A DNA stretch of 64,000 nucleotides from Luteimonas suaedae (GCF_008312895.1 NZ_VSSP01000005.1:124001-188000), one strand, 5' to 3'; positions 30,054-38,833 are shown, counted from the stretch's first letter. Numbers and translations: made by a program. The notes: generated from the sequence alone by a model not told the origin.

Positions 30054-30172
30054 CACGCCCCGCGCGGTAGCCGAAGACGCTCATCCGAGTGCGCAGCACC
30101 CGAAGACACCATTGGCGAATCGCGACCGCTTGCACCACAATGCAGTTTCCCTCACGAAACCGTAGCGACTCG

Positions 30173-30655
30173 ATGTCGAAGAAGAAAGGAAAGAAGAAGA
30201 TCGAAGCCCGCCTGTCGTCGATCCACGGCAACGGCATCTTCGCCACGGAGGCCATCAAGAAAGGCGAGCGGGTCATCCGCTATAAGGGGAAACTACGGAC
30301 CCACGAAGAGGTCGACGAGGAATACGGCGACATCGACGAGAACGGCCACACCTTTCTCTTCACCCTCAACGATGACTATGTCATCGACGCCAACGCCGGG
30401 GCCAACATCGCGCGCTGGATCAATCACAGTTGCGACCCCAACTGCGAGGCGGTGGTCGAAGAGGACGAGAAGAAGCGTCCGCACAAGGACAAGGTCTTCA
30501 TCGAGGCGATCCGCGACATCGCTGCCGGCGAGGAGCTGACCTACAACTACGGCATCACCCTGGAAGAGCGGCATACGCCCAAGCTCAAGAAACTATGGGG
30601 CTGCCGCTGCGGTGCAAAGAACTGCACGGGCACGATGTTGCAGCCCAAGCGCTGA
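30173..30655 (+). CDS. SET-domain protein lysine methyltransferase
   Basis: A 160-residue cytosolic SET-domain protein. The SAM and lysine channel motifs are present: IHGNGIFATEAIKKGERV (residues 18-34), RWINHSCDPNC (NHSC at 84-87, catalytic Asn/His) and GEELTYNYG with the catalytic Tyr (119-127). The post-SET zinc cysteines C144, C146, C151 sit in GCRCGAKNC. The first 11 residues are Lys-rich. The start ATG 30173 is chosen because SET proteins of this size begin just before the Lys-run; an in-frame start at 30089 would add 28 non-conserved residues. The substrate is unknown. A Lys-rich HU protein encoded 3.6 kb away is a candidate. Confidence 0.9.
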   Translation: MSKKKGKKKIEARLSSIHGNGIFATEAIKKGERVIRYKGKLRTHEEVDEEYGDIDENGHTFLFTLNDDYVIDANAGANIARWINHSCDPNCEAVVEEDEKKRPHKDKVFIEAIRDIAAGEELTYNYGITLEERHTPKLKKLWGCRCGAKNCTGTMLQPKR

Positions 30656-30709
30656 TTGCGCTGCGGGCATCGATCAATGTCGCGTCGCCTCGCGACGCGG
30701 CCCTGCCGT

Positions 30710-31426
30710 CTACAGGCGTTCCTCGCGCAGTTCCGCCGATGCGATCCGCCACGCCCGCTGTTCGGCGCTGGCGCCGTCCACCACCGCGCGCCGCAGCACG
30801 TAGTGGCCGGCGTAGCGGTGCACACTGCCGTCCTCGTGCCGGGCCGTCACCGCCACCGGGATCTGCAGGTAACGGGAGCCGGCCGCGCCCTCCACGGTGC
30901 CCGGCGCGCCGACCTCCACCGTGACTTCCGCGGTCTGCGCAAACCCGGCGGCGAACCGTTCCTCGGTCTGCCCGCTGGCTTCGCCATCGTTGGACCACAG
31001 GTGATAGGCGCGGGCGTAATCGCCCTGGTCGATCGCGGCGTAGTACTCGCGGATGACGGCCGCGGCGTCCTCCACAGTCGGTTCGCCGACGCCGGCCTGG
31101 GTATCGTCATCCGGTGCCGCGTCCGCTTCCCCGGCGGACAGACCGGCCTCAGGTTCGTCTTCCAGCGGCGGCAGGCCGAAATTCCCGTCCGGCGCGAGCC
31201 AGGGCTCCGGTGGCGGCGGTTCGCCGCCGAGCGGCACCTGCCCGGGACCCGGTGCGTCGGGCATCCCGGTGATGCCGCCGGCCGGCGGCGCCGGTGCCGG
31301 CAAGGCTTCGGGTTCCGCCGCGCCACGTGCGTCGGCGGCTTCCTGTTTGCCGTCGCCACAGGCGGCCAGCGACAGCGCAGCGAGGCCGAGGACGAGGGCG
31401 TGAAGAAAGCGGGCGCGCGTGCGCAT
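30710..31426 (-). CDS. Predicted outer-envelope lipoprotein, function unknown
   Basis: A 238-residue protein with a lipoprotein signal: hydrophobic core at residues 8-22 and lipobox LAAC (Cys23). A Pro/Ala/Asp-rich, probably disordered linker follows (about 30-115). A C-terminal globular part (about 120-238, with IREYYAAIDQGDYARAYHLWS) resembles small NTF2-like or DUF4019-type domains. No family was recognised with certainty. The start ATG at 31426 gives the signal peptide directly. It is convergent with the SET-domain gene. Confidence 0.7.
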   Translation of the reverse strand: MRTRARFLHALVLGLAALSLAACGDGKQEAADARGAAEPEALPAPAPPAGGITGMPDAPGPGQVPLGGEPPPPEPWLAPDGNFGLPPLEDEPEAGLSAGEADAAPDDDTQAGVGEPTVEDAAAVIREYYAAIDQGDYARAYHLWSNDGEASGQTEERFAAGFAQTAEVTVEVGAPGTVEGAAGSRYLQIPVAVTARHEDGSVHRYAGHYVLRRAVVDGASAEQRAWRIASAELREERL

Positions 31427-31488
31427 GTCGGTTCCGGGTGCGTGCGTTTGCGGTGCGGCAAGCCTACGCCGCGGCTGTGAACCCGCGG

Positions 31489-31929
31489 TTAGCGGCTTTC
31501 GTCCAGCTCGGTCAAGGCGACCCGGCGTGGCCGCAACCATGCGAGCAACAGGCCGAGCAGGGCCATCGCGGTCAGGTCGAAGGCGACCTGCTTGAGCATC
31601 AGCGGCAGCGGCAACGGCTGGCCGACATAGGCCAGCAGGTGCCAGGGCACGAACGACACCAGCCCGATGGCGATGCCGAAGCCCAGCCCAGTCCCCAACT
31701 GCACGTCCTCCGCATCGTGCAGGCGTCGATACAGCCATGTCATGGAGAAGCCGATCAGCAGGTACGCGATCACGATCCAGCCGAAGCGCGCGTTGGCCTC
31801 TTCCTGGCTGCGGTACAGCGAGGCGTGGGCGAGATAGTCCGCGCGCAGCAGCACGCCGTGGACCAGGAAGCCGAGCAGCAGTGCGGCCATTGCCACCACC
31901 ACGCCGCAGACCCAGAAACGCTTGTCCAT
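31489..31929 (-). CDS. Four-helix inner-membrane protein, unknown
   Basis: 146 residues with about four hydrophobic segments (roughly 5-27, 49-66, 80-102, 112-133) and a charged C-terminal tail (RPRRVALTELDESR). No family motif was recognised. The start MDKRFW at 31929 is preferred over an upstream ATG pair at 31959 because it places a charged Lys/Arg just before the first helix. It lies upstream of the lipoprotein gene on the same strand (62-bp gap). Confidence 0.65.
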   Translation of the reverse strand: MDKRFWVCGVVVAMAALLLGFLVHGVLLRADYLAHASLYRSQEEANARFGWIVIAYLLIGFSMTWLYRRLHDAEDVQLGTGLGFGIAIGLVSFVPWHLLAYVGQPLPLPLMLKQVAFDLTAMALLGLLLAWLRPRRVALTELDESR

Positions 31930-32035
31930 GACCGCCCCACCGGATGCGCCGCTCATCACGGCATCGCTGCGATGCTAACGCCCGGGCGTGTCGCGCGTCG
32001 ATGTCGCCGTCCCGGTATCGCCCACCGTTGCCGCT

Positions 32036-32653
32036 TCAGTCCGATTCCGCGACCGCGGCGGCGAGCAACAGCGGCAGCGGATCGTAGGCGCCGTCGGCCG
32101 CATAGATGCCGTAATGCAGATGCGGCGAGGTGCCGCGCGCGTTGCCGGTGGTACCGACGCTGCCGAGCAGGCTGCCCGGCCAGACCACGTCGCCGGCCGC
32201 CAGGCTCGGCGCCCAGTCGTCCAGGTGCGCGTAGTAGTGCCGTTCGCGCGCCGGCCCCAGCACCCAGACCTGGCGTCCGCCGAGCCCGCCTTCGCGCACC
32301 GCGGTGATGATGCCGGGCGTGGCGCTCACCACGTCTGCGCCGCGCGGCGCGAAGATGTCGACGCCCTCGTGGCTGCGGTCGGCGCCGCGCGGATCGCCGA
32401 AGGTGTCGGCGACGCGGGCCGCCTCGACTTCGCGGACCGGCATCGTTAGCGTCGCCGGCGGCGGCATCCGCGACAACGCCCAGGCCATGCGCGGCTTCGC
32501 CATGAACGGCTGTTGCCAGGCCCAGGCGCCGGCATAGGCGGCCGCGATCAGCACCATCGCCCAAGCGGTGATGCGGAGCGCGGCGGCGTGGTAGTCCTTG
32601 CCGGAAGTCGCAGGGGCCGTGGTCTCGTCCACACGCCCAGTCTGGCAGGGCAC
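32036..32653 (-). CDS. M23 family peptidoglycan endopeptidase-like protein
   Basis: A membrane-anchored zinc peptidase of the LytM/M23 type. A single N-terminal helix (about residues 28-46) anchors it with the catalytic domain in the periplasm. Ligands are HEGVD (His and Asp, about 94-98) and HLHYG (about 178-182), the two canonical M23 pieces. No coiled-coil or LysM is seen, unlike EnvC/NlpD, so it may cut cross-links or act as an amidase activator. The length is 205 residues. The start is uncertain between GTG 32653 and GTG 32632. Confidence 0.86.
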   Translation of the reverse strand: MPCQTGRVDETTAPATSGKDYHAAALRITAWAMVLIAAAYAGAWAWQQPFMAKPRMAWALSRMPPPATLTMPVREVEAARVADTFGDPRGADRSHEGVDIFAPRGADVVSATPGIITAVREGGLGGRQVWVLGPARERHYYAHLDDWAPSLAAGDVVWPGSLLGSVGTTGNARGTSPHLHYGIYAADGAYDPLPLLLAAAVAESD

Positions 32654-32682
32654 CGATGAAGCGGCCGTGGCCGCGACCTGGC

Positions 32683-33345
32683 TCAGCCGGCGCGCAGCTG
32701 CGCCTCGAGCTTCGCCTTCAGCGCGTCGTCGAGTCCGAGCTGCCGCGCCAGTTCGTCCAGGTAGGCGCGCTCCATGTAGTTCTGCTCGTCGACGGCCATC
32801 AGGCTGGCGAGGTACATCTCCGAGGCGATCTCCGGTGTGGCGGCCGCGCGGGCTACTTCGGCGGGATCGAGCGGCTTCTCCAGTTCGGCGTGCAGCCAGC
32901 GCTGCACGTCGGCGTCGCTGTCGAGGCGCGAGAACTCGCCCTCGATCGCTTCGCGCTCGCGCGCATCAATGTGCCCGTCCGCCTTGGCGGCGGCGACCAG
33001 CGCCTTGAGGATCGCCTCGCTGTGCAGCTCGGCCTGCGGTGGCGGCAGGCGGTCGACGGTCTCCGGCTCGACCGGCGCGCCCTGCTGCTGGCGCTTGTAG
33101 TCGCCGTAGGCGCGGTAGGCCATCACCCCGATCGCGGCGAGGCCACCATAGGTCGCCAGTTTGCGGGTCTTGCGGTTGCCGCCCAGCAGCAGGCCAAGCG
33201 CGCCGCCGGCGATCGCGCCCTTGCCGAAGTCGGCATTGAGCACGTCGCCAAGGCCGCCGCCCGCCGCCCGCCCGGTCGCCGCAGCGTCGTCGTGGCCGGC
33301 GCGGCCGGACTTGAGAAGGTGGTCCAACAATCCCTGAAGCTGCAT
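32683..33345 (-). CDS. DUF533/TerB-like inner-membrane-associated protein
   Basis: A 220-residue protein like YebE. The N-terminal part has a glycine-rich hydrophobic patch (GAIAGGALGLLLGG, about 43-56) and LATYGGLAAIGVMAYRAYGDYKRQQQ. The C-terminal half has the TerB-like helical bundle with acidic DGHIDAREREAIEG and DEQNYMERAYLDELARQLGL. Function is unknown; E. coli YebE responds to envelope stress. The gene is upstream of the M23 gene on the same strand (29-bp gap), compatible with an envelope-stress pair. Confidence 0.85.
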   Translation of the reverse strand: MQLQGLLDHLLKSGRAGHDDAAATGRAAGGGLGDVLNADFGKGAIAGGALGLLLGGNRKTRKLATYGGLAAIGVMAYRAYGDYKRQQQGAPVEPETVDRLPPPQAELHSEAILKALVAAAKADGHIDAREREAIEGEFSRLDSDADVQRWLHAELEKPLDPAEVARAAATPEIASEMYLASLMAVDEQNYMERAYLDELARQLGLDDALKAKLEAQLRAG

Positions 33346-33447
33346 GTCTGCGATCCGGATGAGATGAGGCGACGATTGTAGACGTGCCGGTAAACGCGCC
33401 GTCGTCCACGAAGGCGCCGGACACCAAGGCTGCCGGGCCGGGCGTCC

Positions 33448-34086
33448 TCAGCTGCGCTGCTGCAGCGCCAGCCTTACCCCGAGGGCGACGAATACGCTGC
33501 CGAGCACGCGCGCGCGCCAGCGCGAGAATCCGGCGCCGGCCGCCGAGCGTCCGATGCGGCCGGCCAGCAATGCCAACGACACGCCGTAGAGCAGCCCGAT
33601 CAACGACAGCAGCAGGCCCAGCACGATGAACTGCAGCCAGACCATGCCGCGTTCCGGATGCACGAACTGCGGCAGGAAAGCAAGAAAGAAGACGGCCACC
33701 TTCGGGTTCAGTACGCCGATCGCCACCGAGCGCAGGAAGACCCGCCGTTGCCGGGGTGCCTGCGTGTACGGCGCATCCGCGTCCGCCGGACGCTCTCCCG
33801 AGCGCCATGCCTGGATGCCGAGCCAGACCAGATAGGCCGCGCCGGCGTACTTGAGAAGTTCGAAGGCCAGTGCCGAGGTCGCCAGCAGGGCCGAGAGGCC
33901 CAGCCCGGCGGCGAGCGCGTGGATCGATGTCGCCGCCTCCAGGCCGAGCGAGGCGTGCATGCCGCGGCGCGCGCCGCCGGCAGCGGTCTGCGCGATGATC
34001 CAGGCCGTCCCGGGGCCGGGAATCAGAACCAGTGCAACGGCTGCGGCGAGGTAGGCGAGCAGGGTGGGGACATCGAACAAGGTCAT
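33448..34086 (-). CDS. LysE/RhtB family amino-acid exporter
   Basis: A 212-residue inner-membrane exporter with about six helices. It has the LysE family opening VALVLIPGPGTAWIIAQTAAGG and the middle segment GVLNPKVAVFFLAFLPQFV. The substrate cannot be read from the sequence; family members expel lysine, homoserine, threonine or other amino acids. It stands alone between the DUF533 and HU-like genes. Confidence 0.88.
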   Translation of the reverse strand: MTLFDVPTLLAYLAAAVALVLIPGPGTAWIIAQTAAGGARRGMHASLGLEAATSIHALAAGLGLSALLATSALAFELLKYAGAAYLVWLGIQAWRSGERPADADAPYTQAPRQRRVFLRSVAIGVLNPKVAVFFLAFLPQFVHPERGMVWLQFIVLGLLLSLIGLLYGVSLALLAGRIGRSAAGAGFSRWRARVLGSVFVALGVRLALQQRS

Positions 34087-34200
34087 AGGGACAGGCTCGG
34101 TCGAAAAACGGACGGTGCGGATCGGCCGGCGAAGTGCGGGAGCGCCGACATGAAAAAGGCCGGGCGCTCATGCGGAGCGGGCCGGCCTCATTCATCGCAT

Positions 34201-34221
34201 CGGGGCGGCGGTGCCGCCCCG
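34201..34221. terminator. GC-rich hairpin downstream of the HU-like gene
   Basis: A perfect 9-bp stem (CGGGGCGGC with complement, 34201-34209 and 34213-34221) and 3-base loop lie 15 bases after the HU stop on the minus strand. There is no T-run, so Rho-independent termination is uncertain. Confidence 0.5.
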
Positions 34222-34236
34222 AGCATCGCGCGCGAC

Positions 34237-34626
34237 TCAGGCGGCGGCGTCCTTGAGCTTCTTCAGCGGACGTACCTTGACCTTCACCGAGGCGGGCTTG
34301 GCGGCGAACCACTGCTCTTCCTTGGTGAACGGGTTGATGCCCTTGCGCTTGGCCTTGGCGGGAACCTTGACGGCGGTGATCTTCAGCACGCCCGGCAGGG
34401 TAAAGGTGCCGGCGCCCTTCTTGCTGACCGAGGCGGCGATGGTGCCTTCCAACGCGGCCATCACGGCGCGCACGTCCTTGGCGGCGACGCCGGAGGTGTC
34501 GGCGACGTGGGCCACCAGGCCGGACTTGCTCAAGGGCTCCTTGATCGGCTTCTGGGCGGTCGGCTTGGCAGCCGCCTTTTTCGGGGCAGCGGCTTTCTTG
34601 ACCGCCTTTTTCGCTTTCTTCGCCAT
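34237..34626 (-). CDS. HU-family DNA-binding protein with Lys/Ala-rich N-terminal tail
   Basis: A 129-residue nucleoid protein. Residues 1-29 are a histone-H1-like tail (MAKKAKKAVKKAAAPKKAAA). An HU fold follows: LSKSGLVAHVADTSGVAAKDVRAVMAAL, then the beta-arm region GTFTLPGVLKITAVKV..RKGINPF, and it ends in KPASVKVKVRPLKKLKDAAA. A standard HU is about 90 residues, so the tail is an addition. The start at ATG 34626 follows an AGGAAAA ribosome site. It probably bundles DNA through the tail. Lysines in the tail are possible modification targets. Confidence 0.9.
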   Translation of the reverse strand: MAKKAKKAVKKAAAPKKAAAKPTAQKPIKEPLSKSGLVAHVADTSGVAAKDVRAVMAALEGTIAASVSKKGAGTFTLPGVLKITAVKVPAKAKRKGINPFTKEEQWFAAKPASVKVKVRPLKKLKDAAA

Positions 34627-34731
34627 GTTTTCCTGATTCCGTGATGGATGATTGTAGGAGTGGCCGGGCATCGCCCGGTAGACGGAATGTAGGGCATGCG
34701 CGCGCTGCCGCCAATAGGAAAACGCAAAAAA

Positions 34732-35172
34732 CTAGGGTTTTTTCGCTTTCGGGCGATCCGCATCATTCGTGCCAGTGCGCCGCGGGTACGGCGGCCAGCA
34801 CCACCAGCACGCGGCGAGCAGTACCGCGAACGTGCTGTAGGCGGCCACGAAGATCCACCACGGCGCCTCGAAAAAGATCATCCGCGAGAGCCAGTACTGG
34901 ATGAAGGAAGCGTCGTAAGAGGCCTGCCCGGCACGGATTCGCAGCGCCTGCTCCCAGATGGTCAGCGGACACAGCCGCCCCAGCCAGGCCTGCGCGGCGA
35001 TCAGCACCATGAGCGCCAGGTGCGCGATCCGGAATCCGCGATGACGCACCCAGCGCCAGCCGAGCGGTCCGCCGGCGAGGATCCCCAGCGCGCCGGCGAC
35101 CACGAAGGCGACGACGACCACGTGCGCGGCCAGGATCGCATCGGCCAGCCAGCCGGCGACTGCGGGCGTCAT
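34732..35172 (-). CDS. DUF2784 membrane protein
   Basis: 146 residues with about four hydrophobic helices (roughly 5-33, 49-68, 98-126). Conserved-looking polar features are HRGFRIAHLALMV, LCPLTIWE and FIQYWLSRMIFF. These are marks of DUF2784, a family of unknown function. The start ATG at 35172 precedes the first helix closely. It is not obviously linked to the neighbouring HU-like gene. Confidence 0.82.
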   Translation of the reverse strand: MTPAVAGWLADAILAAHVVVVAFVVAGALGILAGGPLGWRWVRHRGFRIAHLALMVLIAAQAWLGRLCPLTIWEQALRIRAGQASYDASFIQYWLSRMIFFEAPWWIFVAAYSTFAVLLAACWWCWPPYPRRTGTNDADRPKAKKP

Positions 35173-35496
35173 GGCGTGCCCCGTGCCGGCCACCTTCGTC
35201 CGCCACGCACGCCGCGCCGGCGGCCCGGTCTACGCGCGGGCGCTTGGGGCGCGGCGCCCTGAACCGCCGCATTGCGCAGGCCCGGGTGGCGGGTGTGCAC
35301 CGATGGCTCGGGTTGGCAGGCAAGCGTTGCCATCGCCGCATGGTCTCATGTCGATGGTGCCGGCGGGCCCGCAGGACCTGCGACCGGCAGGGGAGCTACA
35401 GTTCCGGGGAGGGCGGTCGCTAATCAGTGGAGCGTTCATGGTCGTTTTCCCCGGATGGTGAACAATGGGTCCTGCCGTTCGCCACAAGGGGGCCAG
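35173..35496. other. 324-bp gap upstream of the pseudopilin gene
   Basis: It lies between two divergent genes (DUF2784 minus, pseudopilin plus). I see no gene and no repeat. Both promoters must be here, but no clear -35/-10 pair stands out. Confidence 0.5.
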
Positions 35497-36006
35497 ATGA
35501 GCAGCTATCGGCATGGACGGAAAAGCGGCGATACCTGCAGCCGCAGGCGCTGCAGGCGCCGCCGGATCGCCGGCTTCACGCTGGTGGAGCTGGTGATCGC
35601 CATGGCGATCTTGATGGTGATCGCGATGCTGGCGATCGGCCAGTTCTCGGACTACGTCGAGCGCTCCAAGGTGGCGACCGCCAAGGCGGACATCGTGGCG
35701 ATCTCCCACGACATCGAGCGCTACCGCATCATCCATGGCGCCCTGCCGGGCTCGCTTGCGGGTGTCGGCCGCGCGGGCTATCTGGATCCATGGGAGCGGC
35801 CGTACCACTACCAGGATCTCACCGGCAAGGGCGCGAAGGGCAAGGCGAGGAAGGACAAGCGGCTCAACCCGTTGAACTCGGATTTTGATCTTTTCAGCGC
35901 CGGCAAGGATGGTGTGTTCAAGACTCAGGTAGACAACAAGGACAGCCTCGACGACGTGATCCGCGCGCGCGACGGCGCGTTCATCGACCTGGCGGAAAAG
36001 TTCTGA
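35497..36006 (+). CDS. Type IV pilin/GspG-like prepilin
   Basis: A 169-residue prepilin. The leader is 26 residues, unusually long and Arg-rich (RRRCRRRRIAG), with the class III cut site G26|FTLVE and the pilin helix FTLVELVIAMAILMVIAM. The C-terminal part has GspG-like LNPLNSDFDLFSAGKDG. The prepilin peptidase and assembly genes are not in the window. The start ATG 35497 has an AAGGGGG site upstream. The next gene, a GGDEF-EAL protein, begins 5 bases after its stop, so the two are surely co-transcribed. Confidence 0.87.
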   Translation: MSSYRHGRKSGDTCSRRRCRRRRIAGFTLVELVIAMAILMVIAMLAIGQFSDYVERSKVATAKADIVAISHDIERYRIIHGALPGSLAGVGRAGYLDPWERPYHYQDLTGKGAKGKARKDKRLNPLNSDFDLFSAGKDGVFKTQVDNKDSLDDVIRARDGAFIDLAEKF

Positions 36007-36010
36007 ACCC

Positions 36011-38788
36011 ATGCCGTTGCAGTCCGGCCCTCGAATGAAGCGCGTCTTCCTGGCCACGCGGTTCGGGCGGCGCATCTTTCTGATGTTCTGCCTCGCCGCG
36101 CTGGTGCCGGCGATCACCGTGTTCTGGATGACCTGGCGCGCCTCGGCCACCGCTGCCGAGGCCTCCGCGATGCGCGGCCTGCACGAGACCAACAAGAGCT
36201 ATGCGCTGGGCGTGTACCAGCGCCTGTATACGGCGCGTCAGGCGCTGGGCGCAGCCGATCCGGAGGCGCTGGAGGGCGCGGGCGGCGACATGCTGTCGAT
36301 GTTCTTCAGCGACGTGGTCGTGGCCGATGCGCCCGACGGCGGCGATGCGCTGCCGACGAGCCGCTTCCGCGGGCGATTGCGCGCGGCCGGGGTCCCGCCG
36401 CGTGCGGAGGTGATGGTGCTGGCGCCGGACATGGCCGGCCAGGCACACGACGTCGTCCTGCTCAGGCGGTTCCCTGGCAACGGCCAGGGCAGCGTGATCG
36501 CCGGCCGCCTGGACCGCGCCTACCTGTGGGGGAACCCCGAGGAGATCGGCAATGCGGCGCGCATCTGCGCGCGCGCCGAGGACGGCGACGCATGGCTGTT
36601 CTGCGGCGGCGATCGCGAACCGGGCGGCGACGGCACGCGGCGGATCGAGACCGAGTGGACGCTGTTCATCAAGCCGCAGTTCGCGGCGCCCGCCTGGACC
36701 TTCGCCGCGTCGATGGAGGCGCCGGGGGCGCTGGCGCACTATTCGCGCTTCGTGGCGCCGTTGATGGCGGGCATCCTGCTGTTGGCGATGCTGCTCAGCT
36801 CGCTGCAGATCCGGCGCGTGGTCGGGCCGCTGGAGGTCCTGCTCGGCAGGATCCGCGCCTTCGGCGGCGGCGGTGCACGCACCGGGGCCGCGGTGGGGGA
36901 CGAGTTCGGACTGCTGTCGGACACCTTCGACGAGATGCGCGCCCGCATCACCCAGCAACTCGATACGTTGCGGATCCTGTCGGAGATCGACCATCTGATC
37001 CTGGCCAGGGTACCGCTCGAGGAGGTGATCGAACTGGTGCTCGCCAGGATCGTGGAGATCACCGGCGGCGCCAGCGTCTGGGTGCTGCTGGCACGGCCCG
37101 AGGATGGCCCGTCCGCCGAATGCCACGCGCGCGCGCGCGGCGCCTGCGAGACCTCGGTGGCGCCGCTGCCCACGGTGCCGCCGGTGCTGCAGCGCATGTC
37201 CCCGCGGGACGGGGCCCGGGGCGTGGTGTTGCGCACCGGCGAGCTCGGGCCCGCGCTGGCGCGGAAAGGCGACGCGGACCCGGTCGAATCGCACGCCTGG
37301 GCGATCGCGCTCGGCGGCGAGGACGAAACCCGGGTCTGGCTGCTGCTGGGACGCGAGGGCAATGCGCAACCGGCGGAGACGCTCCAGGGGCAGGTGCGCG
37401 ACCTGGCCGAACGGATCGCCGTTGCGGCCGCGTTCGTCAAGCACCATGACCTGCTGCTCTACCAGGCTCGCCACGATCTGCTCACCGGGCTGCCGAACCG
37501 GCTGGCCACCTTCGAGACGCTTGCCTCGGCCATCGAGGAGGCGCGGCCCTCGGCGCAGGCCTTCGCCGTGGCCTTCGTCGACCTCGACCGCTTCAAGGCG
37601 ATCAACGACGGCCTGGGCCATGCACTGGGCGACGACATCCTGGTGCAGAGCGGCGAGCGCATCCGCGCCAGCCTGGCGCCGGGCGACTTCGTGGGCCGGT
37701 TCGGCGGCGACGAGTTCTTCGTCATCCTCCGCGGCGCCTCGCGGCCGGAGCTGGTGACCGCGGCGATGGCACGGATGGACGAGGCGTTCGCGCGGCCGAT
37801 CATGGTCGGGCATCGCGAGTTCCACCAGCGCTTCAGCGCCGGCGTGGCGTTCTTTCCGCGCGACGGGATCGAGGCCGGCACCCTGGTGCGCAATGCCGAC
37901 GTCGCGATGTACCGGGCCAAGCAGACCGGCGGCGCGCGCACCGCGTTCTTCGAGACCGAGATGAACCAGCGCGCGGAAGAGCGCGTGCAGATGGAGAACG
38001 AATTGCGCACGGCCATCCAGGAGGGGCAGATCGAGCTGCACTACCAGCCCCGCGTGGACAGCCGCGACGACCGCATCGTCGGCGTCGAGGCGCTGGCACG
38101 CTGGATGCACCCGAGCCGAGGCGTCGTCCCTCCCGACGCGTTCATCGGGCTGGCCGAGGAGTGCGGGCTGATCGAGCCGCTGGGGAAGCTGGTGCTCGAC
38201 AAGGCCTGCCGGCAGTTGGCCGAATGGCAGCGGATGGGCTTCGAACTCGGGGTGATGGGCGTCAACGTCTCCGGCCACCAGCTGCGCTCCGGACGCCTGT
38301 GCGGCTACGTGAAGGAGACGATCGCCGCCAGCGGCATCGCACCGGAGCGCCTGGAACTGGAGGTCACCGAGACCATGCTGGTACTGGACAGCGATTCCGG
38401 GATGGCGCAGCTGCAGTCGATCCGCGAGCTCGGGGTGAAGGTGGCGATCGATGACTTCGGCACCGGCTACTCGTCGCTGGCGTATCTGACGCGCCTGCCC
38501 AGCGACACACTCAAGATCGACCGCGCCTTCGTGGTCGACCTGCAGGGCGGCGATGCCGCGGTCGAGGCCGTGGTGCGCTCGATCATCGCCATCGCCCGCG
38601 ATCTGGGCAAAGGCGTGGTGGCGGAAGGACTGGAATCGATGGAGCAGGTGCGCATGATGCGCGCATGGGGCTGCCACGTGATCCAGGGCTACGTGTACGC
38701 TCGGCCGCTGACGGCCCACGGCATCACCGGAATACTGCTCAACGGCGGGATCGTCACCCCGGCGGACGCGCCGAGCCCACCGCGGTGA
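36011..38788 (+). CDS. Membrane-bound GGDEF-EAL c-di-GMP enzyme
   Basis: 925 residues. Helix 1 at about 18-42, a periplasmic sensor (43-245), helix 2 at about 246-267, a HAMP-like linker, a GAF-like cytosolic part (about 330-480), GGDEF (489-655) and EAL (675-920). The cyclase motif RFGGDEF lies near residue 563. The phosphodiesterase motif is EALARW near 691, and the metal residues ENVS-type NVSGHQL, EVTETM, DDFGTGYSSL, LKIDRAF and AEGLES are all kept. The product-inhibition I-site (RxxD five residues before GGDEF) is missing: APGD takes its place. Both activities look possible. The gene follows the pilin by 5 bp, suggesting pilus control. Confidence 0.93.
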   Translation: MPLQSGPRMKRVFLATRFGRRIFLMFCLAALVPAITVFWMTWRASATAAEASAMRGLHETNKSYALGVYQRLYTARQALGAADPEALEGAGGDMLSMFFSDVVVADAPDGGDALPTSRFRGRLRAAGVPPRAEVMVLAPDMAGQAHDVVLLRRFPGNGQGSVIAGRLDRAYLWGNPEEIGNAARICARAEDGDAWLFCGGDREPGGDGTRRIETEWTLFIKPQFAAPAWTFAASMEAPGALAHYSRFVAPLMAGILLLAMLLSSLQIRRVVGPLEVLLGRIRAFGGGGARTGAAVGDEFGLLSDTFDEMRARITQQLDTLRILSEIDHLILARVPLEEVIELVLARIVEITGGASVWVLLARPEDGPSAECHARARGACETSVAPLPTVPPVLQRMSPRDGARGVVLRTGELGPALARKGDADPVESHAWAIALGGEDETRVWLLLGREGNAQPAETLQGQVRDLAERIAVAAAFVKHHDLLLYQARHDLLTGLPNRLATFETLASAIEEARPSAQAFAVAFVDLDRFKAINDGLGHALGDDILVQSGERIRASLAPGDFVGRFGGDEFFVILRGASRPELVTAAMARMDEAFARPIMVGHREFHQRFSAGVAFFPRDGIEAGTLVRNADVAMYRAKQTGGARTAFFETEMNQRAEERVQMENELRTAIQEGQIELHYQPRVDSRDDRIVGVEALARWMHPSRGVVPPDAFIGLAEECGLIEPLGKLVLDKACRQLAEWQRMGFELGVMGVNVSGHQLRSGRLCGYVKETIAASGIAPERLELEVTETMLVLDSDSGMAQLQSIRELGVKVAIDDFGTGYSSLAYLTRLPSDTLKIDRAFVVDLQGGDAAVEAVVRSIIAIARDLGKGVVAEGLESMEQVRMMRAWGCHVIQGYVYARPLTAHGITGILLNGGIVTPADAPSPPR

Positions 38789-38833
38789 TCGACACCGGCG
38801 CCGGCGCGTGAACGGCGCGCCCGGAGCGGGCGC

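Larger units (their letters stand above)
29316..30172. other. 857-bp repeat-rich gap between the SUF regulator and SET-domain gene
   Basis: No plausible gene was seen; open frames here are short and lack a codon pattern or family marks. Apart from the SUF promoter it holds three related repeat units, one inverted (about 29490-29590) and two direct (about 29585-29760 and 29874-30053). Confidence 0.7.

Noticed and set aside
29316..30172. Repeats in the gap as a CRISPR array
   Set aside because: Only two direct units, each about 175 bp and imperfect, with no short regular spacers and no cas genes.
35272..35496. N-terminal extension of the pseudopilin
   Set aside because: Residues upstream of 35497 are not pilin-like, and a prepilin leader of 100 residues is implausible.
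35981..38719. 912-residue minus-strand frame
   Set aside because: Antisense shadow of the GGDEF-EAL gene, rich in His/Arg/Gln with no domain.
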